Source: Rhodovarius crocodyli (GTDB lineage Bacteria; Pseudomonadota; Alphaproteobacteria; Acetobacterales; Acetobacteraceae). From it: DNA of 64,000 nt. Below, piece after piece: positions 54,851-62,552 of this stretch. How positions within the stretch are numbered: the stretch's first letter is position 1; every line of letters begins with the position of its first letter. Under the pieces are notes generated by a model. That model worked only from the letters and a program-made list of their open reading frames with translations, was not told the DNA's origin and did not search any database. The stretch covers positions 157,797 to 221,796 of the forward strand of contig CAMDJV010000002.1 in the NCBI GenBank assembly GCA_945901085.1, written 5' to 3'. Both the position numbers and the translations under genes were made by a program.

Positions 54851-55900
54851 GTGGTGCGTCGCCGTTTTCGCGTGGGCTATATTGGTTGGGTGCCGCATCC
54901 TGCCTTCCTGGAGACCGCCTCCCAGGACCCCGATCTGGAGATCGTGCAGATCTCGATGGATCAGCCGGAATCGGCGATGATCCAGACGCTCTCCTCCTGC
55001 CATGGCTACTACGTCATGGCCGCGCGTGATGAATTGCCGCAGGCCCTGCATGTGCATGCCGAATTGCTGGCCAAGCTGCCCAATCTATTGGTCGCCGCCA
55101 GCTATGGCGCTGGCTACGACACCTGCGACCCGCAGGCCTGCAGCGATGGTGGCGTGCTGCTGATGAACCAGGCCGGCGGCAATGCCGAGGGCGTGGCCGA
55201 GCACGCGGTGGGCATGATGCTGGCCTGCCTCAAGCGGATGCCCGAGGCGCATGCCGCGATGCAGGCCGGCCAGGCGGCCGACCGCAATGCGCTGATCGGC
55301 CGCGATATCAAGGGCATGACCGTGGGGCTGATCGGCTGCGGCAATGTGGGCCGGCGCACGGCCGAGATCCTGCAACTGGCCTTTGGCTGCCGCATCCTGG
55401 CCAGCGACCCCTATGTGGAGGCAGCCAGCCTCGCCCCGCTGGGCATCACCAAGGTGCCCTTGGAAATGCTGCTGATCGAGGCTGATGTGGTGAGCGTGCA
55501 TTGCCCCCTCACCCCGGAAACCAGGGGCATGATCGGCGCTGATGCCTTTGCCGCGATGAAGCCCGGCGTGGTTTTCGTCACCACCGCCCGTGGCTCCATC
55601 CATGATGAGGCGGCGCTGCTGAATGCGCTGAATTCCGGGCAGGTGGCCAGCGCTGGTCTTGATGTCTGGGCCCAGGAACCCCCACCGGTGGACCACCCGC
55701 TGCTGGCGCATAAGGCGGTGATTGCCAGCCAGCACACCGCCGGCGTCACGCTGCAAAGCCGGGCCAATATCACCCGCATCGCGGCACTGGCATTTTCCGA
55801 TCTGGCAGCGGGGCGGATGCCACCCAGGGTGATCAATCCAGCCGTGCTGCCGCGCTGGCGGGCGCGATATGAGGCCGCCATGGGCCACCCCGTAGGGTAA
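54851..55900 (+). CDS. D-2-hydroxyacid dehydrogenase
   Basis: This is a 349-residue NAD-dependent enzyme. The NAD-binding motif is VGLIGCGNVGRRTAEI. The catalytic Arg is in TTARGSIHDE, the Glu in WAQEPPPVDHP and the His in ASQHTAGVT. It interconverts 2-keto acids and D-2-hydroxy acids. The start is GTG at 54851 (a second GTG follows at 54854) with GGGAG upstream. It is on the same strand as the PrpF gene, 52 bases away. Confidence 0.9.
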   Translation: MVRRRFRVGYIGWVPHPAFLETASQDPDLEIVQISMDQPESAMIQTLSSCHGYYVMAARDELPQALHVHAELLAKLPNLLVAASYGAGYDTCDPQACSDGGVLLMNQAGGNAEGVAEHAVGMMLACLKRMPEAHAAMQAGQAADRNALIGRDIKGMTVGLIGCGNVGRRTAEILQLAFGCRILASDPYVEAASLAPLGITKVPLEMLLIEADVVSVHCPLTPETRGMIGADAFAAMKPGVVFVTTARGSIHDEAALLNALNSGQVASAGLDVWAQEPPPVDHPLLAHKAVIASQHTAGVTLQSRANITRIAALAFSDLAAGRMPPRVINPAVLPRWRARYEAAMGHPVG

Positions 55901-55913
55901 CGATTATCGGGAT

Positions 55914-55967
55914 CAAAGGGCCCCTCGGCCCTTTGCGGATGGGTTTGGGAAGGCAGAGCCTTCCCAA
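55914..55967. terminator. Two tandem hairpins between convergent genes
   Basis: The first stem is CAAAGGGC (55914-55921) / GCCCTTTG (55928-55935). The second is TTGGGAAGGC (55945-55954) / GCCTTCCCAA (55958-55967) with a 3-base loop, a perfect 10-bp stem. They lie just after the hydroxyacid dehydrogenase stop and before the convergent leuD-like gene, so a bidirectional terminator is the best reading. The rest of the gap to 56079 shows nothing else. Confidence 0.65.
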
Positions 55968-56078
55968 GGGCAACCCCGCAGCGCGGTCCATCACCAGCAG
56001 CAGGAGCGGCGCAGCTTGGCCGCAGCGGGCGACATGGAAGCGCGCGCCTCGATGTGCAGATGCGCGATCACCGGGCGC

Positions 56079-56702
56079 TCAGGCCACGCTGTCCCAGGCC
56101 CAGGGGCGGGCGGCGCGGTCACCCACGCGCCAGGCGGCTATGGCCTCGGCATGGCGCTTGGTCAGGGCGATATCATCGAGGCCATGCAGCATGGCCTCGC
56201 GCTTGCGGGTATCCACCTCGAAGGGGATTTCGGTGCCGGTGGGGGTGATTACCACCCGGCGTTCGAGGTCCACCGTGGTGCGGGCATTGCCGGGGCTGGC
56301 CTCGGTTTCCTCGGCGATCTGCCGAATAACCGCGATGGGCAGGCGCACCGGCAGCAGGCCGTTCTGGAAGCAATTGGCGAAGAAGATGTCGCCGAAGCTG
56401 GGCGCGATGACGCAGCGCACCCCCATGCCCATCAGCGCCCAAACCGCACCCTCGCGCGAGGAACCGCAGCCGAAATTCTCATCCGCCAACAAAAGCTGGC
56501 TGCCCTTATAGCCCGGCTGGTTGAGCGGGAATTCCGGATTATCCGACCCATCGGCCAGATAGCGCAGCCGCTCAAAGGCATAGGGGCCAAGGCCAGTGCG
56601 GCCGGTGCCGACCAGGCGCTGGATGGGGATGATCACATCGGTATCGACATTCTGGCGCAGAAACGGCACCGCGGTGGCGGTGATGCTGGAAAAGCTTTCC
56701 AT
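56079..56702 (-). CDS. leuD: 3-isopropylmalate dehydratase small subunit family (LeuD-like)
   Basis: This is a 207-residue swivel domain subunit. Motifs are FLRQNVDTDVIIPIQRL at the N-terminus, GCGSSREGAVWALMGMGVRCVIAPSFGDIFFANCFQNGLLP and the C-terminal LDDIALTKRHAEAI. The start overlaps the leuC-like stop by one base (TGATG). The pair hydrates or dehydrates a 2-substituted malate. Placement with an NMT1-like protein and PrpF suggests a catabolic homologue rather than the leucine-biosynthetic enzyme. Confidence 0.9.
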   Translation of the reverse strand: MESFSSITATAVPFLRQNVDTDVIIPIQRLVGTGRTGLGPYAFERLRYLADGSDNPEFPLNQPGYKGSQLLLADENFGCGSSREGAVWALMGMGVRCVIAPSFGDIFFANCFQNGLLPVRLPIAVIRQIAEETEASPGNARTTVDLERRVVITPTGTEIPFEVDTRKREAMLHGLDDIALTKRHAEAIAAWRVGDRAARPWAWDSVA

Positions 56703-58069
56703 CAGACCATCTCCCTGACATCGACCAGCGCGCCGGCGAGTGCCGCCGCCGCCGCCATGGCGGGGCTGGCCAAATGGGTGCGTGCGCCCGTGCCCTGCCG
56801 GCCGACAAAATTGCGGTTTGAGGTGGAGACGCAGCGGGAGCCGGCTGGCACCTGCTCGCCATTGGCGGCGACGCATAGCGCGCAGCCTGGCTCGCGCCAT
56901 TCAAAGCCGGCTTCGAGGAAGCGGGTGTGCAGCCCCTCGGCCTCCGCCTCGCGCTTGACCGTCTCGCTGCCCGGCACGACCCAGGCGGTGACGTGCTTTG
57001 CCACATGCCGGCCGCCTATGACATCGGCGGCGGCGCGCAGGTCGGAGAGGCGGGAATTGGTGCAACTGCCGATGAACACCCAATCGACCTTGGTGCCGGC
57101 GAGTTTTTGGCCCGGCTCCAGGCCCATATAAGACAGCGCCGCTGCGTCGCCTTCCGGCACGAAGCCGGTGATGGGCGCGACCTGCCCGGGGCTGGTGCCC
57201 CAGGTGATCTGCGGTGCGATGTCCTCCATGCGGATCAGGTGATCAACGTCAAACCGCGCGCCAGGGTCGCTGGGCACGGCCCGCCAATCGGCGATGGCGG
57301 CCTGCCATTGCGCGGCTTTGGGCGCGAAGTCACGGCCCTGGAGATAGGCGAAGGTCTTCTCATCGGGTGCCACCATGCCGATCTTCGCGCCCATCTCGAT
57401 GGAGAGGTTGCACAGCGTCAGGCGTTCCTCGATCTCCAGCGCCTCCACCGCGCTGCCGGCATATTCGATGGCGTAGCCGGTGCCCGCGGCGGTGCCGAGG
57501 CGGCCGATGGCGTGCAGGATCATATCCTTGGCGGTGACGCCGGGTGGGCGCGCACCCTCGAAGCGGATGCGCATGGTGCGCGGCCGGCGCTGCGGCAGGG
57601 TTTGCGTGGCCAGCGCATGGCCCAACTCGCTGGCGCCGATACCAAAGGCCATGCAGCCCATGGCGCCATTGGTGCAGGTGTGGCTGTCACCACAGGCGAG
57701 CGTCAGGCCCGGCAGCACCACGCCCAATTCGGGCGCCATGACATGCACGATGCCATGGCCGGGGCGGCCGAGATCGAAGAGCCGGACACCGGTCTTGCCG
57801 GTGGTTTCACGCAGCGATTTCAGCAGTTTTTCGCCGATGGGGAAGGTCGTCTCATCGCGCCCGGGGCGGGAGGAGACGGCGTGGTCCGGCACGGCGAAAA
57901 CCTTATTTGGCTCGGCCACGCCATGGCCGGCATCGAGCACCTCGCGGATGGCCCGGCCGCCCGAGAGATCATGGATCAGCACCCGGTCGAGATAGAGCAG
58001 CGACCAGCCATCGCCGAGATCAGCCACCACGCGGCTGTCCCAGATCTTGTCGAACATGGTTTTCGCCAT
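56702..58069 (-). CDS. leuC: 3-isopropylmalate dehydratase large subunit family (LeuC-like)
   Basis: This is a 455-residue aconitase-superfamily subunit. Cluster-ligand cysteines are in VFIGSCTNSRLSDL and EPGCALCVAANGE. DSHTCTNGAMG and RCVSTSNRNFVGRQG are also typical. The spacing CxxC with ALC instead of the common SMC, and a length slightly below the usual 465-475, fit a paralogue. It is 5 bases downstream of the NMT1-like gene and coupled to leuD. Confidence 0.93.
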   Translation of the reverse strand: MAKTMFDKIWDSRVVADLGDGWSLLYLDRVLIHDLSGGRAIREVLDAGHGVAEPNKVFAVPDHAVSSRPGRDETTFPIGEKLLKSLRETTGKTGVRLFDLGRPGHGIVHVMAPELGVVLPGLTLACGDSHTCTNGAMGCMAFGIGASELGHALATQTLPQRRPRTMRIRFEGARPPGVTAKDMILHAIGRLGTAAGTGYAIEYAGSAVEALEIEERLTLCNLSIEMGAKIGMVAPDEKTFAYLQGRDFAPKAAQWQAAIADWRAVPSDPGARFDVDHLIRMEDIAPQITWGTSPGQVAPITGFVPEGDAAALSYMGLEPGQKLAGTKVDWVFIGSCTNSRLSDLRAAADVIGGRHVAKHVTAWVVPGSETVKREAEAEGLHTRFLEAGFEWREPGCALCVAANGEQVPAGSRCVSTSNRNFVGRQGTGARTHLASPAMAAAAALAGALVDVREMV

Positions 58070-58074
58070 GGCGT

Positions 58075-58968
58075 TCAGCCCAGCAACGAATTATCGACGC
58101 CGGCAGCCCAGCCGGGCTTCCGCTTGATCACCCCGGCGGTGAACATGGCGTGTTCCAGCCGCTCCCAGGGTTCGGCCGGGAATTCCGGGCTGCGGGCCCA
58201 GATATTCAGCGGGCGGTAACGGGCCACGCAGCGCTCGAACAGCACCGGGTCCATGCCGGGGAAGAAGGGCAGCACGGTTTGTACCACCTCGGCATCCGGG
58301 GCGGCGTGCAGCCAATCCTGGGTTTTTTGCAGGCCGCGCAGCATGGCGCGGAATTCCGGGGCGTATTCCACCATATTCGCCGTCGTGGTCATGAAGGTGG
58401 TGTAGGCGGTGGGGCCGCGGCTGGCGGCAGCGTGCCAGACATGGCCGGTGCCGGCCATTTCCATCTGCGAGACATAGGGCTCGAAGATTTGGATCACATC
58501 GATTTCGCCGGCGGCGAGCGCCGCGCAATTCTCGGCCATGGAGTTGGTGGTGACACGGTTCAGGCTGTCAGGGTCCACGCCATCCTGGCGGATATCCTCC
58601 TGCAAGGCCCACCAGGGGGTGGGCACCTCGCTCACGCTGCCGACGCGCAGATTGGCCAGGTCACGCAGGCGGAAGCCGGGATTGGGCTTGGCGCCGACGA
58701 GAAAGAACGGGTCGCCCAACACGGCGGCGCCGAAATCGCGCAGCGGGCATGCCGGGTCGGCATCATGGGCCAGCATGAGGCGCATAGGGCCGCCCCAGGC
58801 CACCTCGGCACGGCCTTCTAGAACCGCATCCTTGGCCCGGGCGGGCTCACCACCATCAAGCAGCGTGACCTCCACGCCCTCCGCGGCATAGGCGCCGCGC
58901 GCCAGCGCCGCGTAGAAGGGCACGTAAAAGGCGGCGCGGAATGTTTCCTGAAGACGGATCGGACGCAT
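58075..58968 (-). CDS. NMT1/THI5-like substrate-binding protein
   Basis: This is a 297-residue protein of the NMT1/THI5-like periplasmic-binding fold. Family pattern seen is FRAAFYVPFYAALARGAYAAEGVEVTLLDGG at the start, followed by a ligand-cleft region (GPMRLMLAHD; GSVSEVPTPWW). The ATG at 58968 has AAGGGA upstream. No signal peptide precedes the domain, so export is doubtful. The gene heads a three-gene unit with leuC and leuD and is divergent from the SDR at 59080. ABC permease and ATPase genes are not present. Confidence 0.83.
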   Translation of the reverse strand: MRPIRLQETFRAAFYVPFYAALARGAYAAEGVEVTLLDGGEPARAKDAVLEGRAEVAWGGPMRLMLAHDADPACPLRDFGAAVLGDPFFLVGAKPNPGFRLRDLANLRVGSVSEVPTPWWALQEDIRQDGVDPDSLNRVTTNSMAENCAALAAGEIDVIQIFEPYVSQMEMAGTGHVWHAAASRGPTAYTTFMTTTANMVEYAPEFRAMLRGLQKTQDWLHAAPDAEVVQTVLPFFPGMDPVLFERCVARYRPLNIWARSPEFPAEPWERLEHAMFTAGVIKRKPGWAAGVDNSLLG

Positions 58969-59079
58969 GATTGTTCCCTTGAGACTGTCAGCCGTAAGGC
59001 TGCACCAACATCGGCGGCCGCGCCACCCGCCTGGACGGTGATGCCAAGCGGCGCGCAATCTGGCAGATGGGGAGTCGCC

Positions 59080-59820
59080 ATGCAGACATTATTCGATCTT
59101 TCGGGAAAAACCGCGCTGGTCACCGGCGCATCGGGCCTGCTGGGCGGGCATTTTTGCCGCGTTCTGGCCGGTGCCGGCGCCCATGTGGTGATGGCGGCGC
59201 GGCGGGTGGAGGCGATGGCGCCGCTCGCCGCCGAGATCAGCGCCACCACCCTGGCGCTGGATGTGACCGATGAGGCCTCCATCGCCGCCTGCATCGCCGC
59301 CGCGGGCCCCATCGATATTCTGGTGAACAATGCCGGCACCGCGGTAACCAGGCCGCTGCTGCAGCACAGCGCCGCCGATTGGGATGCGGTGATGGGGGTC
59401 AATCTGCGCGGCTGCTTTCTGGTGGCCACCGAGGCCGCGCGTGGCATGGCGGCGCGCAAGCAGGGCGGTTCGATCATCAATATCGCCTCCGTCCTCGGCG
59501 AGCGGATCATCCCCGGCGTGGCCGGCTATACCGCCGCCAAGGCGGGGCTTTTGCATCTGACGCGGCAAATGGCGGTTGAACTGGCGCGGTATAACATCCG
59601 GGTGAATGCCATCGCGCCGGGCTATATCGCCTCGGACATCAATGCCGAATTTTTTGCCAGCGAGCCGGGCCAGGCGATGGTGCGGCGCATCCCGCAGCGC
59701 CGGCTGGGCCGGGCTGAGGATCTCTCGGGCCCGCTGCTGCTGCTGGCATCGGACGCTTCGGCCCATATGACAGGCAGCACCATCACGATTGATGGCGGCC
59801 ATTCCATCTCCAGCCTTTGA
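59080..59820 (+). CDS. SDR family oxidoreductase (LvaD-like)
   Basis: This is a 246-residue classical SDR: TGASGLLGGHF cofactor motif (a GxxxGxG variant), NNAG in ILVNNAGTAV, Ser in IINIASVLG, and YTAAKAG for Tyr/Lys. GGGGAG precedes the start at 59080. It is the first gene of a cassette with an ACAD, an APH-like kinase and a DUF6285 protein, so it may be the ketone or hydroxyacyl-CoA reductase (LvaD position) of a 4-hydroxyacid pathway. Its exact substrate is inferred. Confidence 0.85.
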   Translation: MQTLFDLSGKTALVTGASGLLGGHFCRVLAGAGAHVVMAARRVEAMAPLAAEISATTLALDVTDEASIAACIAAAGPIDILVNNAGTAVTRPLLQHSAADWDAVMGVNLRGCFLVATEAARGMAARKQGGSIINIASVLGERIIPGVAGYTAAKAGLLHLTRQMAVELARYNIRVNAIAPGYIASDINAEFFASEPGQAMVRRIPQRRLGRAEDLSGPLLLLASDASAHMTGSTITIDGGHSISSL

Positions 59821-59829
59821 AGGTTTCCC

Positions 59830-61041
59830 ATGGATTTCTCCCTCCCCCCTGAACTGGATGCCAAGCGCGCGGCGGTGCGCGAATTCGTGCAGGACCGGCT
59901 GATCCCGCTCGAGGCCGACCCAGCCAGCTATGATGAGCACGAGAATATTGCGCCGGCGCTGCTGCGCGTGCTGCGGGGCGAGGCCAAGGCCGCCGGGCTC
60001 TGGGCCTTGCAGAGCAAGCGCGAGCGTGGCGGTGGGGAGCTTCCCTTCATCGGCATGGCGGCCTGCTATGAGGAGATGAACCGCTCCATCTTCGGGCCAG
60101 TGGTGTTCAATTCAGCCGCCCCCGATGACGGCAATATGATGGTGCTGGAGAAGGTGGCGACGGCGCAGCAGAAAACCCGCTGGCTGCAGCCCATCATCGA
60201 TGGCGATATCCAGTCCAGCTTTGCCATGACCGAGCCAGGTGGCGCGGGCAGCGACCCTGGCCTGACCTATACCCGGGCCGAGCGGGTGGGGAATGATCGC
60301 TGGCGGATCACCGGGCGCAAATGGTTCATCACCGGCGCAGGTGAGGCCACGCATTTCATCGTGATGGCGCGCACCAGCGATGATGCGCGAAAGGGCCTGA
60401 CTGCCTTTCTGTTCCATAAGGACAGCCCGGGCTGGCACATCGTCCGCCGCATCCCGATCATGGGGCCGGAGGAGCATGGCGGGCATTGCGAATTGGTGTT
60501 TGACGGCCTGGAAATCCCCGATGAGGACATCCTGATGGGTGTGGGCGATGGGCTGAAACTGACGCAGATCCGCCTGGGCCCCGCCCGCCTCACCCATTGC
60601 ATGCGCTGGACCGGCATGGGCCGCCGGGCGCTGGAAATAGCCCTCGAACACATCGAGGGGCGGCAGAGCTTCGGCCAGAAGCTGGCCGACCGGGAAAGCG
60701 TGCAGGGGCTGGTGGGCGAGGCTGCGATGCAACTCGACATCTCGCGCCTCGTGACCATGCGGGCGGCGTGGAAGCTGGACCAGGGGGATTTCGCCCGCAA
60801 GGAAATCTCCATCGCCAAGATTGTCGCCGCCGATGCGCTGCACAAGGCGGCCGACACTGCGCTGCAATTGCTGGGCGCCAAGGGCTATTCCAAGGACACG
60901 CCCATCGAGTGGATGTACCGCTATGCCCGCCAGGCGCGGCTGGTGGATGGTGCTTCCGAGGTGCATCGCATGGTACTGGCCAATTTCCTGCGGCGGGAGG
61001 GGCGGGAATTTTTCGGCTGGGGCGTGCCGCATCTTGGCTGA
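59830..61041 (+). CDS. Acyl-CoA dehydrogenase, ACAD10/11-like (LvaC-like)
   Basis: This is a 403-residue ACAD with features of the ACAD10/11 and LvaC group: FAMTEPGGAGSDP (FAD contact), ITGRKWFITGAG, an insertion around HGGHCELVFDGLEIPDEDIL, and the end YARQARLVDGASEVHRMVLANF. These enzymes can eliminate phosphate from 4-phosphoacyl-CoA and rearrange it. It lies 9 bases after the SDR gene and 7 bases before the kinase-like gene. The cassette supports the role more than single residues do. Confidence 0.88.
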   Translation: MDFSLPPELDAKRAAVREFVQDRLIPLEADPASYDEHENIAPALLRVLRGEAKAAGLWALQSKRERGGGELPFIGMAACYEEMNRSIFGPVVFNSAAPDDGNMMVLEKVATAQQKTRWLQPIIDGDIQSSFAMTEPGGAGSDPGLTYTRAERVGNDRWRITGRKWFITGAGEATHFIVMARTSDDARKGLTAFLFHKDSPGWHIVRRIPIMGPEEHGGHCELVFDGLEIPDEDILMGVGDGLKLTQIRLGPARLTHCMRWTGMGRRALEIALEHIEGRQSFGQKLADRESVQGLVGEAAMQLDISRLVTMRAAWKLDQGDFARKEISIAKIVAADALHKAADTALQLLGAKGYSKDTPIEWMYRYARQARLVDGASEVHRMVLANFLRREGREFFGWGVPHLG

Positions 61042-61048
61042 GGCGGCC

Positions 61049-62074
61049 ATGCACCCGGCGGAGCCGTTAATGGATATGGGGAGGCTGGCGGCTTGGCTGT
61101 CGGAAGCAGCAGGGGCGCCGGTGGTCATTTTCACCCATGCGCGGCTTTCGGGCGGTGCCATCCAGCAGAATATTGCTCTCAGCGTGACCTGCGGCGGCGT
61201 GGCTGAGACGTGGGTGCTGCGCACTGATAATGCGGCGACCCTGGCGGTTTCCTTGGGCCGCGGCGCCGAATTTGCGCTGTTGCAGGCCGCCCATGCCGCC
61301 GGGGTTATGGTGGCTGAGCCGCTTTTTGGCTGTGAGGATCGCAGCGTGATTGGCGCGCCGTTTTTTGTCATGCGCCGGGTTTCGGGCAGTGCGGCGGGCC
61401 ATGCCGCGGCTAAGCGGGCGGCGGCGATGGGCGGCGATGCGGCGCTGGCGGCAGAGCATGGCAGGCAGATTGCGCGCATTCATCGCATTCGCCCACCACG
61501 GGCGGATTTGGGTTTTCTGGGCGAACCACCCGCAGACGCCACCGCCGCCTTCATCGCCCGCATGCGCGGCCGGCTGGATGAGGCCGGCACGCCGCGCCCC
61601 GCCCTGGAATACGGGCTGCGCATGATGGAGCGCCAAGCCCCTGCCCCCTTGCCAGCGGTGCTCTGCCATAATGATTTTCGCACCGGCAATACCATGCAGG
61701 ATGCCGGGCGCATCACCGCCGTGCTGGATTGGGAATTCGCCGCCTGGGGCGACCCGCATGAGGATCTGGGCTGGTTCACCGCGCGCTGCTGGCGCTTTGG
61801 CCAGAATCATCTTGAGGCTGGCGGCATCGGCCCTATGGAGGCGTTTCTAGGCGGCTATGCGGCCGAGGCCGGCTGGCAGCCTGACCCGGGGCGGGTGCGC
61901 TTCTGGCAGCTTGGCGCCACCATTCGCTGGGCGGTGATCGCCGCAGATCAGGCGGCGCGCCACCTCTCAGGCCAGGAGCCGAGCCTGGAACTGGCGCTGA
62001 CCGGCCATATGGTGCCGGAACTTGAATGGGATGTGCTGAACCAGGCGGAGGCCCTGCATGCTGGAAAAGCCTGA
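61049..62074 (+). CDS. APH-family kinase, LvaA-like (4-hydroxyacyl-CoA kinase candidate)
   Basis: This is a 341-residue protein of the aminoglycoside-phosphotransferase fold. The catalytic loop is VLCHNDFRTGNTM (HxDxxxxN) and the metal Asp is in VLDWEFAAWGDPHEDLGWF. In the lva pathway such a kinase phosphorylates 4-hydroxyacyl-CoA before the ACAD acts. The ATG at 61049 was chosen as the first Met after the previous stop. The 3' end overlaps the DUF6285 gene by 17 bases. A drug-resistance role is unlikely given the context. Confidence 0.85.
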   Translation: MHPAEPLMDMGRLAAWLSEAAGAPVVIFTHARLSGGAIQQNIALSVTCGGVAETWVLRTDNAATLAVSLGRGAEFALLQAAHAAGVMVAEPLFGCEDRSVIGAPFFVMRRVSGSAAGHAAAKRAAAMGGDAALAAEHGRQIARIHRIRPPRADLGFLGEPPADATAAFIARMRGRLDEAGTPRPALEYGLRMMERQAPAPLPAVLCHNDFRTGNTMQDAGRITAVLDWEFAAWGDPHEDLGWFTARCWRFGQNHLEAGGIGPMEAFLGGYAAEAGWQPDPGRVRFWQLGATIRWAVIAADQAARHLSGQEPSLELALTGHMVPELEWDVLNQAEALHAGKA

Positions 62075-62342
62075 CCCGAAGAACCTGCTGGAGACTGCCC
62101 GCGCATTGCTGCTGGAGCGGCTGCTGCCCGCCCTGCCCGAATCGGCGCGGCTGGAGGCACGCATGGTGGCCAGCGCCATGGCCATTGCCGCGCGCGGCAT
62201 TGGTGCTGCCAATTCAGCGCCCGAGCCGGAACTGGCCGCCGCCATTCGCGCCGGCGCGCTGGATGATGACCCAGGCCTGCTGCCCAGGCTGCGGGAGAGG
62301 GCGCGCGAGAGGCTGGCTGTCAGCAACCCCCGCGCGCTGTGA
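62058..62342 (+). CDS. DUF6285 small protein (LvaB-like kinase partner)
   Basis: This is a 94-residue helical protein with the DUF6285 core LLETARALLLERLLPALPESARLEARMVASAMAIAARGI. In levulinate-type operons a small protein of this kind (LvaB) accompanies the kinase LvaA and is needed for its activity. The 17-base overlap with the kinase gene indicates translational coupling and a common complex. It is the last gene before a terminator hairpin. Confidence 0.85.
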   Translation: MLEKPDPKNLLETARALLLERLLPALPESARLEARMVASAMAIAARGIGAANSAPEPELAAAIRAGALDDDPGLLPRLRERARERLAVSNPRAL

Positions 62343-62352
62343 CAAAAACGCA

Positions 62353-62382
62353 GAAGGCCCGGCGGATGACCACCGGGCCTTC
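62353..62382. terminator. Terminator hairpin downstream of Lva-like cassette and nusG-side sORF
   Basis: GAAGGCCCGG (62353-62362) and CCGGGCCTTC (62373-62382) form a perfect 10-bp stem with a 10-base loop. On the minus strand it is followed by TGCGTTTTTG, a T-run typical of an intrinsic terminator, so it ends the nusG/sORF transcript. On the plus strand it sits 10 bases after the DUF6285 stop and may work there too. Confidence 0.75.
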
Positions 62383-62416
62383 ACATCACCTGCACCCCAG
62401 CGGCATCGCAGGGATC

Positions 62417-62509
62417 TTACTGGGCTGTCTCCATGGAGACCGCGACCAGGGCCGCGAGAACACTGGGGGACACTAGGCAATGAGACACTGGATCACCTCC
62501 TTTCAGCAT
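62417..62509 (-). CDS. Tiny ORF downstream of nusG with extended Shine-Dalgarno
   Basis: A minus-strand frame runs from ATG 62509 (30 residues, MLKGGDPVSHCLVSPSVLAA...) or from the in-frame GTG at 62488 (23 residues, MSHCLVSPSVLAALVAVSME...) to TAA 62417-62419. Directly before the GTG is GAAAGGAGGTGATCCAG, complementary to 17 bases of the usual 16S 3' end and spaced 7 bases from AGGAGG, so the GTG start is favoured. The peptide has one Cys and a hydrophobic core. A terminator hairpin follows. No family is recognised; it might be a leader, a small membrane peptide or a modified-peptide precursor. Confidence 0.5.
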   Translation of the reverse strand: MLKGGDPVSHCLVSPSVLAALVAVSMETAQ

Positions 62510-62552
62510 GTTGAGCCACCGAGATGGTGCGCCACAGGCTGATTGAAAGGCC

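Noticed and set aside
61049..62074. Aminoglycoside resistance gene
   Set aside because: The APH fold is shared by many small-molecule kinases; the ACAD/DUF6285 context points to acyl-CoA metabolism.
62488..62504. Fragment of a 16S rRNA gene
   Set aside because: Only the last 17 bases match, with no upstream 16S sequence; it is better read as an extended Shine-Dalgarno on the other strand.
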